A stretch of DNA of 64,000 nucleotides from Cordia subcordata. Taxonomy: Eukaryota > Streptophyta > Magnoliopsida > Boraginales > Cordiaceae. The first letter of the stretch is position 1. Every line of letters starts with the position of its first letter. The notes under the pieces were generated by a model, which saw nothing but the letters and a program-made list of their open reading frames with translations, was not told where the DNA came from and did no database searches. The stretch is taken from contig JAPTOF010000009.1 of assembly GCA_028554755.1 (NCBI GenBank), positions 2,584,501 through 2,648,500 of the forward strand, written 5' to 3'. A program made the translations under genes and the position numbers. Shown here piece after piece: positions 10,701 through 21,059 of this stretch.

Positions 10701-13700
10701 TGACTCTTTAAGAAACACAATTAGGGTCAGGCTAGAAACTGTGACTGTATTTGAACTCACTAGTCTTCTGCTCAATGAAGAGATCAATCTTTCTTTTAAC
10801 AACAAGCTGAACCTGACTGACTCTAATCCACAATCTACTGATGTGCAAACTGCTCTCTACACTAGCACAGCAGCACAAAGAGGCAGAGGCAGGGGAAGAT
10901 CTTATAATAATACCAGAGGCAGAGGACAGAGAGGTCAAGGCAGGGTTAACACTTCTGTTAACACTGGTACTGCTGGTACTAATACTCAGACTGCACCTAG
11001 TACTAAACTTAATTGCCAAATTTGTGGAAAGCCCAACCATAATGCTCTCCAATGTTGGCATAGGCTAGATACTGACAACTATTATTATGTGAAGCCTGAG
11101 CCTACTGCACTTACTGCTCAAGTTTGTACCTCTTTTGGATCCTCAACTAACATTGCTGCAGCTAGTCCCTGGTACCTAGACACTAGAGCCACTAGTCATG
11201 TGACTTCTGATCTCTCTCAGCTGCATCATCCTCAGGTTTACATTGGCAATTCTTCTATGGCAGTAGGAAATGGGGCTCATCTGCCTATTCAAAATACAGG
11301 AACTGGTATTTTGTCTACTCCCTCAGCAAATCTTATAGTTTCTAATCTTCTATATGTTCCTGCCTTGTCCTCTAATCTGCTTTATGTTTACCAACTTACT
11401 GAAGACAACAATTGTACTGTTGTTTTAACTCTAAACAGGTGGTCATTTTGGACAATCAATCCAGTTTGGTGATTTTCCAGGGCCCCTGTGACAAAGGTCT
11501 TTATCCCACTCCCTGCACACTGCAACCTCCCAGTGTTTCAGATGCTTCTGCACTTCATTGTATCCATACTGATTTTACTCCCAGTGCTGATAGAGACTGG
11601 CATCTTAGATTAGGACATCCAACTAAACATGTTTCTACTGTTATTGCTTGTTGTATCAATAAGCAGTTAGGGTATTTTTAGAGCATTGTAATGAGTGCTT
11701 TGTAACAAAATCCCATAAACTGCCTTTCTCTAGTTCAGTAAATAAAGCTACAAATCCTTTTGATTTGGTGCATCTAGATGTATGGGGTCCATCCCCTATT
11801 GAATCATGTCAGAAATATAAATACTATATCATTTTTCTGGATGATTTCACCAAATTTTCTTGGATTTATCCTCTCAAAGCTAAGAGTGAAGCTTACACTG
11901 CCTTTGTTAATTTTCACTCCATGATTAAAACTTAGTTCAACAAAGATATAAAAATTTTTAGAACTGACAAAGGTGGGGAGTATGTTAATCACAAATTCCA
12001 AGCCTATCTTCAAACACTTGGCACCATTCATCACACAAAATGTCCCCACACTCCTAAGCAAAATGGTAAAGTGGAGAGAAAACATCTCCACTCGATAGAA
12101 ACTACCCGACACTGCTCAATCATAGTAAGATGCCATCCAAGTTTTGGCTGGAAGCATTAGCTACAGCTAACTTTCTGATTAATAGATTACCAACACCTAC
12201 TCTGTCCAATAAATCTCCCTATGAATGTTTGTATGGAGATATTCCTGATTACAATGCTCTAAAAGTCTTTGGCTGCTTGTGTTTTCCTTGGCTAAGACCA
12301 TATTCTGCTCATAAACTGGAAAATAGATCAAAGCCACGTGTCTTCTTAGGTTATTCCTCAACTACAAAAGGCTATAAATGCTTGGACTTAGCTACTAATA
12401 AAATCTATATGTCCAGGCATGTTAGGTTTGTTGAGCACACTTTTCCATTTGCTGCACAGTCACATGCTTATACTTCTCCCGCACCTGATCAGTTCTCTTT
12501 TAGATCATCTTCAATCATATAGGCAACCTCTTCTGCTCAGGAATCCTCATTCCAGGGTTCTGTTTCTCCTTCCATGCCTGTATTATCTCCAGCACACAGT
12601 CTAATTCTTTTGTTCATACATCTACTAACAATCAAGAATCAGATTCTCTTATGACTCATGGCACACATTCTTCTACAATTCCAGATATCTTGCAGCCTAG
12701 TTCATCATCATCATCATCACGATCTTTATCTTTTGGACAGTCTCCACCATTGAATGGAACTGTTTCTCAGCCAGTCTCTAGTCCTTCCTCTATTTCATCT
12801 TCATCATCATCAGTGTCTCATTCACCACTAAACACCCACCCTATGTTGACCAGGTCCAAGACTGGGTCCCTACCACCTCCTCTCTATCCTCTCCACTCTA
12901 TGTCATTAGTTTCTACTCAAACAGAGCCTTCCACCTTCAAGGAGGCCTCTAAATTGCCTTGTTGGCAGGTAGCTATGAGAGAGGAATATGACGCTCTAAT
13001 GAAACAACAAACTTGGACACTGGTGCCACCACCACCTGATAGACAAGCTATTGGCTGTAAGTGGGTATATAAAATCAAAAGGAGACCTGATGAATCTATT
13101 GCTAGGTATAAAGCAAGACTAGTTGCCAAGGGTTTTCTTCAAGCACAGGGTATTGACTATGAAGAAACTTTCAGTCCTGTGGTTAAGGCTCCTACAATTA
13201 GGACTGTTCTCTCTTTGGCTTTACATTTTGGGTGGCAACTACATCAACGGGACATTTCTAATGCCTTTTTGCATGGCAATCTTGAGGAGGTTGTTTACAT
13301 GGAACAACCTCAAGGGTTTCAGGATCCTACTTGTCCACATTTTGTTTGCAAATTGGAGAAGTCTCTTTATGGCTTAAAATAGGCACCTAGGGCCTGGTAT
13401 ACAAAACTGTCATCATTTTTTACTTCAACGAGGTTTTATTACTACTTTAGCAGATACTTCTCTTTTCATTCAGAGAACTGCCACTCATACCTTAATCATC
13501 CTGGTTTATGTTGATGATATTATCATCACTGGTTCATCTACCATAGCTATTTCTGGCATTATTCAAGCAATGGGCAAAGCTTTTGCTATGAAATATTTGG
13601 GCCAGCTATCTTACTTTCTGGGTTTAGAAGTTACACTCAAACTCAATAAGGATTGTTTCTTCATCAAACTAAATATGATAGTGATCTTCTTAAAAAGGGT

Positions 13701-16700
13701 AGCATGACTAAGTGTAAACCTGTTTCTACTCCTGTGTCCAAAAATGCTAAGGGGTCTGCAGCAGGAAGTGAACCATTTTTAAATCCTACCCTGTATAGGA
13801 GTTTAGTAAAAGCTCTACAGTACTTAACTGTCACTAGACCTGACATTCAATACTCTGTCAACACATTGTGTCAAAAAATGCATGCTCCAACCAATGCAAA
13901 TTTTGTCTCTCTTAAAAGAGTTATCAAATATATTAAAGGAACACTCCATATGGGAATGCAGTTTATACCTGGATCACTATCTCTTTAGGCTTTCTCAGAT
14001 AGTGATTGGGCCAGTGATCCTTCTGACAAAAAATCAACTACAGGGTATCGTGTCTACTTGGGCCCTAATCTCATTTCTTGGTGTAGCAAGAAACAGCCTA
14101 CTGTGGCCAGGTCCTCCACTGAAGCAGGATACAGAGCCATGGCCATCACTGCTGCAGAAATTGCTTGGGTTACCTATTTGTTTCAAGCTCTTCATGTTTC
14201 AGTTCAAATTCCTACTCTAACCTATGACAATATCTCAGCTATTGCACTTGCATCTAATCCAGTTTTTCATGCCAGAACAAAACATATAGAACTTGATTAT
14301 CATTATATCAGGGAGCAGGTTATTCACAAGAAACTTCACATTTCCTACATCTCTTCTAACGAGCAAATGGCTAATCTTCTTACAAAGTCATTACCTGCTG
14401 ACCAGTTCCAATATCTCAAAGCCAAGCTTCCTCTTGTGGTGCACCAGAGATCAGCTTGAGGGGGGATGTGAGAATATATAGGATCAGTATGCATTTCTGT
14501 TATAAAAACAGTTAGTCTGGCAGTTAAGTAATTAAAGGAAAGTCAGCTCATTAATGTTGACTTACAGCTCAGCATGTATGGTCAGTTAGTTAAAGCTAAG
14601 TCATTCTGTGTAATAATGTGCCTATAAATATCTAGCATTGTAACAAATTCAGTTAAGGAAATGAATAACATTTTCTCCAGATATTAACTTTTGTTACTTG
14701 ATGCATCAAGTGTAGATAAAAATGGCTTTGACAAGAAAACATCTAACATCTTCATAAGTCAACTGTCAAACTGAGCAAAATACACTCAGGAATTAGGTTG
14801 TAGCTAGAGAAAGTCTAAAGCAAAAGAATAACTGCAAAATATAGAACCCAAGTCATGACCACAATTAAAGTATCATAGAAAGAATCATCAAACTGTTAAG
14901 ATGCACAAAGTCAATCTATACTAGCAGCCGCATAACAGGTTAGTCTCATTCCAAAGGTTTCTAAAAAGGAAATTTCAAACAATTTTCACATTTCACATGC
15001 AGATAACGCGAGTATATGCAAACCACCGGCATTCTTGATGTTGATTAGAATCATGCATTCATCACGCAAGCACTTATGAAACTCTTTACGGACAACATGC
15101 CATGAATCCTACATATACCAAAATAAACTAAGAAGGTGGAGTTGATGTCTAGACATCCGTGTAATTGCAGATTGTAAAGGAAGACTACTTTTGGTTTAAC
15201 ATGTTTTCCACTTCCAATCTTCAGAATTGCTCATGGTACACAGCCAGAGTGGGATGCGATGGAACTACGTTAATAAAATTTTCATTGACAATGTTCATAA
15301 CAATTACAAAGGACTAACCTGGGCAAAAGCAGTGCGGATTGATGACCTGATGTAAGTTTCAATCCGGCTACGGGCAACATCAACTTCATTCTTTCTCCGG
15401 CGGCGGTACTCATTAGATATATCTTCAACTAAAACTTTGGCAGCCGATACGCCCAGGGAAACAATGTTTTGCATGGAACCAATGTTTATGCTATCAAATG
15501 TATCATGATATGCAAGAAGCCTTTTCTCAGCCCAACCCAATATAGCAGTTAAAGTAGAATTCAAGATCTTTGCATATGCTGGATCTTTTGTTGTCTTTGC
15601 ATCTTTTGCAACTTCAGTCAGCTGACTGTCAGCAGCATAGAGTAAATCATATGCAACTTGCCCTGTTGCAACATACCGGTTAAAAAGAACCCATGTAAAG
15701 CAAATATTATGGAGCATTTGGTTTAATCCAAGAATCCCCCACATTTTCTTTACAAGTTCCATAAGTTCATCAACTTCCTCTACAATCGATGTTTCATCAC
15801 TAAGATCAAAACATGCTTCTAGAAGAAGTTCATAAAGTCTGAGATTCAACGGAAAACCATCTGCCCAGTGGCATGACTCAAAAAGAGATCCATCAGATGA
15901 TCTGTTAGCAAGAGCCATCACAGCATTACGTAAGATTTGCATTGACTCATTGTTCCTCCCAGTTTCTATTGGCCTCTCCAAGGCCCCATGTATAATTTGC
16001 CGCAGCCGCTGTGCAGCTGCATTTGATTTATCCAGAGGCATATGTGGATGTAAAAGAAGACCAGCCTCAAGCATCTTTAAATTTCTCTTCTGCCATGTGT
16101 CATATTCTGCTTGATCAGTAAAATCGGAAGACTTGAACTGCTGTAAGAACTCAAGTGGAAGAACCATTGACTCAATTCTTCGCCCAACCTATGACCAGCA
16201 AATAAAGCAAATAAGCAATAACAAAATTGTCAAATTGACACACAATGCAGATAGGATGTTACGGATGTCTTTAAACTGAGATTTACTGCCCAAAGTTTAC
16301 TTAAATATACACATGCATAAAATTACCACAAACTACTACAACTACTTTTCCCCCTTTAACGTGTTATGGAATTTAAGATAAGAGGAGGTCAGATATTTGA
16401 CTTAACCCAAGCAATAGCATGTAAAGGGTTCATTTGCCATCTAACTAAGCATGCAGACCCACATGATGCAACCGGCGTTATATAATTTTCATATTTGAAG
16501 TCTTGTGTGATTTAAATAATTATACAGTTAAAAATGAATCAGTTTTATACATTAAAGAATCTATTAATGTATTGAAGATATACTTCTTCTAATTTGAACA
16601 TTTATAAGATAAGGAATAAAAATGATAAAAGTCAAAAAGTTAGTTTATATTTTTGAATTACGTTTATCAATTTATCATTGAAAAGAAAATTAAGATTAAC

Positions 16701-19343
16701 CATTAAGAAACAAATATAAAACTAAAAAATTTAAAATAAAAAAAAAATGGGATGTAACATGGCATTGCTACCCAAGGATTAAACTAAAAGATAAAAAAGA
16801 ATCACTCCAAGCATCAAAATGGGGGTGGGGTGGGGGGGAGGAAGAAGAGAGAGAGAGAAAGAGTGAGAGTGAGAGAGGCTCAAGAGTGCCACATAACACC
16901 AGAGTATGGAAAACTTTAAAAAAAATTTATAGTGTATTGAGAAAAGATATTTAGGAAAAGTTACAAGTTTCAACATCACAACAAGTTATACTATAGGTGG
17001 TAGAGAAAATGGTTAATTTGAATTAGTGTTTATCAATTTGTCAGCAACTAAAAATGATTTTAACTATTAAAAAGATAAACAAAGTATAAAAAATTATAGT
17101 ACTATGGGGTGTCACATGACACCCTACCCAAGTATTAAATTTATAAAAAAAAATAAACACTCACCCTCGCATTGAAAGAAAAAGGAAAAAGAAATAACAC
17201 TTTAATTTAGGAGGAAAAATAAGCTAAAATAGTTAGGGGGTGAAACATTGCACCCCAACCAGTTTTTTATATAGTATAGGTCAAAGGAGAAGAGCAATAC
17301 TTAACATTTGAACACCTCAACAAAACAACAAAGTGAAAACAGGTGCTAATTGTGCCACAGCAAAAAAAAAATCGATTGATGTAATTGCTTATTAAATTCT
17401 TAAACAGAAACAACAAACAAACAAATTAATGCTAATACTTGAGTATTGCCACAAATATCAAAAATTATGTTTTTTACACTCATCAAGATAATTCAACATG
17501 GTAACAATGCGACATGCATGCAAATTCACAGAAAAAAACAAATCTTTATCATATACTCCATTTCTAACACCAGAAACCCAGTTTCAATGGCCAGAGACTT
17601 GGGTTATCAGATACTTCCACAGCAAGACTACATTATATGAGCCTCAGAGGGAGAGGGACGGGTCCCTTTCTACTTCTGTTCAATTGCAAGAAACAAAGAG
17701 TCAAATTGAAAACCAAGAACAAGGCACACCATAAAGTTTCTAAAATGCAAAATTAAAGTGACAACAGCTTACCTTTCCTTGATCAGAAAAAGGAAGGAGA
17801 AGGAGGGAAAAAACTTGCTTAGAACCTCAATCTGTATCTCAACACCGAAACCCAGAAAACATATAGAAAAAGAACAAATAGTAATTTTCTCCAAGACCCA
17901 ATAAAAATAAAGAAAACTGAAAAACTATTAAAAGCTAGGAGTATAAAACTTATACCCATCAACAATGCAAGAAATCACCAGAAAAATAAAACCCAGGAAA
18001 AAAATGTCTCTCTAAAAGTACCCAGGAAAAAATGTCATTACATTGCTTCAATAGATAACCAATCACAAACACACAGACACACACACACATACGTACATAC
18101 ATGCATTCGTACAAACATACATACATGCGGCTAAAGAAAACTGGATTTCATCAATCAATCCATAAAATCACCAGAAAATTAAAAAAAGCTATCATATGAT
18201 CTCTTGAGTCATCACACAAATACACATATGTGTGCACACATACATTTAATTAGGTAACAAACACTTGATTTTGTAAATCCAAACCAGAAACAAGCTTAAC
18301 CACCAGATCACACTCTCAAAACCCATAATTCAAACACCAATTACTTACCAACATCCACAAACACACACAAGCAGATTCACACACTCGCATATCTAGACAT
18401 ATGCATATACACACATAATTCCACACACCCAAAAAGCTCAATAACCAGATCACCCCCTCAAAACCCATAATTCAAACACCCATTATACACCTGTGTACAT
18501 ACATATACACACACATAGACATACACAAACAAGCACACGCACACAGATATATACACGGATACATTCACATGCTTAGCTGAAAAATACTAATTCCGTAAGC
18601 GCAAACAGCTCAACCACCAGATCACACCCTCAAAACCCATCATTATAACATATATGTATATAGTCGAAAAAATCCAATGATGGCAATGACTTTACTGTTT
18701 CACTAAGGCTTTAGTTCAAATATATGTATCTGTATATACAGACACACACATACATTAAAATATGAAAAATCCAATATTGATGCACAAATAGACATACCTG
18801 GCCAGCAGAGATTCTAAGCAAAGCCCTCCGTATCCTTGAATCTACATTCTCCGGAACCCTCATCTGTACCCTCATTAGCTCACCTACTGTTACGGGCTTC
18901 TTCGCCTTGGAGCCCGAGCCAGTACCCGAACCCGACCCCGGACTTCCCTCACTCTTCTTCGATAATCCCGCATTCGAGCTGGATCTCAACCCTAACGCCT
19001 TCTTCATCTTGGAAGCAGCAGTCGACGTCAACGATCTCTGAAACGACGATGGCGACGGAGATCTGTCGGTGACAGCAGCAGAAGGGGAATTGACGTTGGC
19101 GGCATTGGGGGCGTAAGCGAGGGGTTTGGATGTGGAGGAGCGGTTGACGGCGACGAAGATCTCGTAAGCGGTGTCGCGGAGGTCGGAGGAGGAGAGGGTG
19201 TTGGTGAGGTCGCCGAAAGGGGAAGGGAGAGGGGAGAGTGTGACGGCGGAGAAGCGGTTGGAGGCAGCCGCGATTGACGGAGATGAGGAAAAGGATTCTC
19301 TCTTGGAGTGGCCCAGTGTGCGGTCTCTGAAGAGAGACGCCAT
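6827..19343 (-). CDS. Plant UNC-13/DUF810 family protein (PATROL1-related), five exons
   Basis: The coding sequence joins 19343-18798, 16188-15319, 9184-8729, 8029-7840 and 7752-6827 on the minus strand. It is 2988 nt, 995 residues plus TAA. Every intron starts GT and ends AG, and phases agree. The start MASLFRDRTLGHSKRE and end KTYNLPKKL match the termini I remember for this family, whose members are about 990 residues. The N-terminus (1-170) is Ser-rich and low-complexity. The rest has family phrases such as VGELMRVQMRVPE, GLLLHPHMPLDK, VSLGVSAAKVLVEDISNEYRRRR and FHDLSHVLWDGLY. The C-terminal half should hold Munc13-homology regions (family knowledge; boundaries not computed). The related PATROL1 helps deliver the plasma-membrane H+-ATPase, so a role in vesicle tethering or exocytosis is inferred. 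Intron 2 is inflated by a copia insertion. No frame break was found. Confidence 0.93.
7840..8029 (-). CDS. UNC-13-like gene, exon 4 (residues 625-687 plus first base of 688)
   Basis: The acceptor GATAG|GTCTGG opens with VWKPQANQEAYAPSAVEV. The donor TGTG|GTATAT closes after KAKSGC plus one base. It is 190 nt, phase 1 exit. It is separated from exon 5 by a short 87-bp intron (7753-7839). Confidence 0.9.
8030..8728 (-). other. intron 3 of the UNC-13-like gene
   Basis: A 699-bp intron. It contains a short tandem aagaac repeat (about 8109-8132) and a segment near 8405-8530 starting gcgggtgtttggcttt that looks like a MITE remnant. I could not pair convincing terminal repeats for it. Confidence 0.7.
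8729..9184 (-). CDS. UNC-13-like gene, exon 3 (residues 473-624)
   Basis: The acceptor TTGCAG|TTAATG opens with LMEKADSSRRAS. The donor GAG|GTATGT closes after DRLKEWVDRNLQQE. It is 456 nt, phase 0. Downstream of this exon lies intron 3 (8030-8728). Upstream lies intron 2 (9185-15318), which contains the copia element. Confidence 0.93.
9552..9781 (+). repeat. copia 5' LTR (230 bp)
   Basis: Starts TGTTAGTATATATAGG and ends AACTTTTGTTA. The ends are TG...TA rather than the usual TG...CA. TATAAATA at 9708-9715 is the probable core promoter, directed along the plus strand (antisense to the host gene). Confidence 0.95.
9708..9715 (+). promoter_or_regulatory. LTR TATA box
   Basis: TATAAATA inside the 5' LTR, about 66 bp before the LTR end, is consistent with the start of the retrotransposon transcript. 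The identical box is present in the 3' LTR. Confidence 0.6.
9782..9794 (+). other. copia primer binding site, tRNA-iMet type
   Basis: TGGTATCCAGAGC lies immediately after the LTR. The usual site is TGGTATCAGAGC, so this copy has one extra C. Confidence 0.8.
10156..11130 (+). pseudogene. copia gag
   Basis: MALPSDQALSPEVK starts at 10156. It continues through PNNHHFWKTQFQSFLRACG and, after a TAG at 10396-10398, stays in frame through TQIYQLRHKIHNLTKGTK and YYILQGLPTAYDSLRN. It ends with an Arg/Gly-rich stretch and a CX2CX4HX4C knuckle (CQICGKPNHNALQC). Apart from the single TAG, the gag frame is intact. It would form the capsid and bind the element RNA. Confidence 0.88.
11130..14459 (+). pseudogene. 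copia pol (protease, integrase, RT, RNase H)
   Basis: The protease site reads WYLDTRATSHVTSD, where D-T/S-G-A is expected, so the active-site glycine is replaced by R. A frameshift near 11415-11440 leads into the GAG-pre-integrase segment (WHLRLGHP). The integrase core (VWGPSPIESC, RTDKGGEY, NGKVERKH) is in another frame with internal stops. RT starts near 12960 (WKVYKIKRRPDES-like segment), reads LVAKGFLQAQGIDYEETFSP and ends at LYGLK followed by TAG (13380). After frameshifts, YVDD falls at about 13507-13518. RNase H runs about 13990-14400 (TEAGYRAMAITAAEIAW, FHARTKHIELDYHYIRE) after a TAG at 13986. At least four frame changes and five stops make this pol non-functional. Confidence 0.9.
14458..14466 (+). 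other. polypurine tract of the copia element
   Basis: GAGGGGGGA directly abuts the 3' LTR start, the normal site of plus-strand DNA priming. Confidence 0.8.
14467..14696 (+). repeat. copia 3' LTR (230 bp)
   Basis: Starts TGTGAGAATATATAGG and ends AACTTTTGTTA. Same length as the 5' LTR with about 8 differences. TATAAATA lies at 14623-14630. It is preceded by the purine tract GAGGGGGGA. Confidence 0.95.
15319..16188 (-). CDS. UNC-13-like gene, exon 2 (residues 183-472)
   Basis: The acceptor ATAG|GTTGGG opens the exon with VGRRIESMVLPLEFL. The donor CAG|GTTAGT closes it after SSIRTAFAQ. It is 870 nt, phase 0 at both ends, with no stops. Confidence 0.93.
16640..17285. repeat. intronic direct duplication with hairpin-forming segments
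   Basis: The phrase tttatcaattt recurs in each copy about 375 bp apart. It is followed by a ggg(a/g)tgt...aca block (about 16749-16775 and 17105-17130) and then c(c)caag-attaaa. A third partial block is at about 17230-17255. The second copy contains gggtgtcacatgacaccc, a near-perfect inverted repeat able to form a hairpin. An old duplicated TE remnant is the likeliest source. Confidence 0.6.
18295..18650. repeat. three-copy spaced repeat in intron 1
   Basis: Blocks at about 18296-18342, 18441-18480 and 18611-18650 share accagatcac-c-ctcaaaaccca. They are separated by AC/AT-rich low-complexity sequence, with spacing of about 145 and 170 bp. Confidence 0.7.
18798..19343 (-). CDS. UNC-13-like gene, exon 1 (residues 1-182)
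   Basis: ATG at 19343-19341. The exon ends ...RISAGQ at a CAG|GTATGT donor (exon end 18798, phase 0) and is 546 nt. It encodes the Ser-rich N-terminal tail, then LTSTAASKMKKALGLRS and VGELMRVQMRVPE, which are conserved in the family. It is notably more GC-rich than the surrounding DNA. Confidence 0.93.
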
Positions 19344-19450
19344 TGTGGAGATAGAGAGAGATAGAGAGAGAAAGAGAGAAAGAGAGAAGAGAAGAGAAGA
19401 GAAGAAAAGTGGCTGAAGCTGGAAATGAAAGAAGGGGGACAGCGAAATTT
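19344..19450 (-). promoter_or_regulatory. 5' UTR / proximal promoter region with pyrimidine-rich leader
   Basis: On the transcribed strand a long CT-rich run (CTCTCTATCTCTCTC pattern, 19349-19400) lies just before the ATG. Such tracts are common in plant 5' UTRs. No convincing TATA box was seen, and the transcription start is not defined. Confidence 0.5.
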
Positions 19451-19471
19451 TTATCAAATTCTTAACTTTTC

Positions 19472-19516
19472 TATTATTATTATTATTATTGTTATTATTA
19501 TTATTATTATCATTAA
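19472..19516. repeat. (ATT)n microsatellite
   Basis: Tandem att units with one gtt and one atc interruption, about 130-170 bp upstream of the UNC-13-like start codon. Confidence 0.92.
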
Positions 19517-20836
19517 GTTTTATTTACTCAGAACACGATATCCATAATACTCGCCTAGATGTATACTTTTTGGTTTAATTAACACTCCAATCTCTTCCTC
19601 TCGTCCGAGTTCTCACGTATCTATTGCTTATCGCTCAGATTCTATTTCACTATTTCTTCTCGTCCAAATTCTCACCAAGTTATCTTTGACTTTTGAATAA
19701 ATAGTTCGCAATGAATTAAAAATTTAGATACTTATACTCTTTCCACTCTTGCTCTTGTAAGTTGCAAGATTAATTTCTACTTTAAAATATGGGACAGATT
19801 TTGAAGACTACTTTCTAATGTTTATTTAGGACTCACTTGATAAAATTTTATAAACGTAAAAGAAATATAATGAAAAAATTAAAAATGGTAACTAAAAAAT
19901 AAAAATTGTAAACTTATTTAATTATGTTGTACAATATATAAACACGAATAAAACTCGTTAGCTTGTATCTTGAAATTTTTTAAAATTAATTTTTTTATGA
20001 AATAATTTTAATTTTTTGAAAATGATTTTGTTAAAATAATTTTTATGTTTTCAAATTAATTTTAACTTATTAAAATCGTTCTTCAAAAATAATTTTATTT
20101 TTAAAATGAATTTTTATAAACTATCCTTAATTTTTTAAGATTATTTTATAAAAACAATTTTACATTTTTTTGAGAAAACTTGTCCAAGCAAAGTTGGCTC
20201 AAGGGGGATAGGAAGGAACAGAGTTGAAGAAACTTCTTGTCTTGTTATTGCTACAATTCATATATGGTGCACTCAAACTAACGTGCGCCACATAAGGCAC
20301 GTACACGCCCTTTCGCATGTAACACACGCGCTACTTATCTTTAGAAGAAAAACATACAAGAACAAAACAAAGTAGATGGCATTTCATTCTTCTCAAAGTT
20401 GTTCATGTTTCTTCTTCTTCTTCTTCCCCATTTTATCTTTCTTTTTGTTTTCCCCAATTTTAATACCATTTGGGTTTCTTGTGATGCTTTAATTGATGCT
20501 ACTAAATTTATTTTCCATTTTCCTAATGAGTATTATTTATTGGGTTGCTAAAGTTTCTACCTTTATTCGTTGCTGTTGGTAGTTTCATCATGGACTCTTT
20601 GAGGTTCTAATTTCGAATTCTCTTATTTGGTTGTTGAAAATGTTTCACATTTATAATTGTGGAAGTAGTGAATTTCATCCATTTTCTTTTTCTTTTTTTT
20701 TTTTAATAATTCTTGTTAAGGTATTGAGGCTTGTACTTTGCTCTTTTAGATATTGTATAATTGGAGTTGTAAATGTTTTATTTAAGGTTGTGAATTTTTT
20801 TGTTCAAAATTGTCAACATTTCAGTCAATGTTGTGA
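19517..20836. other. AT-rich intergenic DNA upstream of the UNC-13-like gene
   Basis: Very AT-rich, with many aaaataattttaattt-like phrases at 19960-20170 and a pyrimidine tract at about 20410-20430. A frame at 20631-20924 translates to Phe/Cys/Ser-rich sequence with no recognisable family and is probably chance. Confidence 0.55.
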
Positions 20837-21006
20837 ACATGTCTTTTGTTGGTTTGAACGTGCCCAATTCACAGATGTGACCGCGTCGGTGACAAGTTGT
20901 GAACATGTCATTTATCGATTGTGAACATATAATGTAAATCTTCTTAATATAGTGCAAAAGGAGTGAAAAATTAAACTTATAAATGTATCGTATAAAAATT
21001 GTGAAA
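20837..21006 (+). repeat. dispersed direct repeat, copy 1 (about 170 bp)
   Basis: Matches 22492-22672 in the same orientation. Shared phrases in order are gtgaac-tgccc-attca, gtcggtgacaagttgt, atatagtg-aaaa, aaattaaactta-aaatgtat and gtataaaaattgtga. Confidence 0.75.
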
Positions 21007-21059
21007 AACTATTATGCTTTGAGAATTTAGATTCTGCAAAAATGCATATTGGTGTGGAA

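Larger units (their letters stand above)
9552..14696 (+). mobile_element. Ty1/copia LTR retrotransposon, full length but inactive, in intron 2
   Basis: Two 230-bp LTRs (9552-9781, 14467-14696) bound a 4685-bp interior in antisense orientation to the host gene. The 5-bp target duplication CTTGA flanks it (9547-9551 and 14697-14701). A tRNA-iMet-like primer site follows the left LTR and a purine tract precedes the right one. Domain order is gag, protease, integrase, RT, RNase H, which defines copia. Several stops and frameshifts break the polyprotein. A hand count finds about 8 mismatches between the LTRs (about 3.5%), so it is moderately old. Without it, intron 2 would be about 984 bp. Confidence 0.97.
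9185..15318 (-). other. intron 2 of the UNC-13-like gene, carrying the copia insertion
   Basis: A 6134-bp intron with donor GT at 15318 and acceptor AG at 9185. The intrinsic parts are 9185-9546 and 14702-15318. Neither contains another gene. Confidence 0.9.
16189..18797 (-). other. intron 1 of the UNC-13-like gene
   Basis: A 2609-bp AT-rich intron. It contains a diverged direct duplication (about 16640-16800 and 17015-17165), an AC/AT-rich low-complexity stretch (about 18070-18560), and three spaced copies of a ~40-bp phrase around caaaacccataattcaaacacc. The apparent small frames at 17446-17734 have no supporting protein character. Confidence 0.85.

Noticed and set aside
18050..18560. Possible telomere-like or satellite array in the AC-rich part of intron 1
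   Set aside because: The units (acac, acat) are irregular. It is simple low-complexity DNA with three spaced copies of one longer phrase, not a satellite.
18836..19416. Plus-strand frames over exon 1 of the UNC-13-like gene
   Set aside because: Shadows of the minus-strand exon. The minus-strand protein matches the family start to finish.
20631..20924. 97-codon Phe/Cys-rich frame
   Set aside because: No recognisable family. It overlaps the start of a dispersed repeat in AT-rich DNA.
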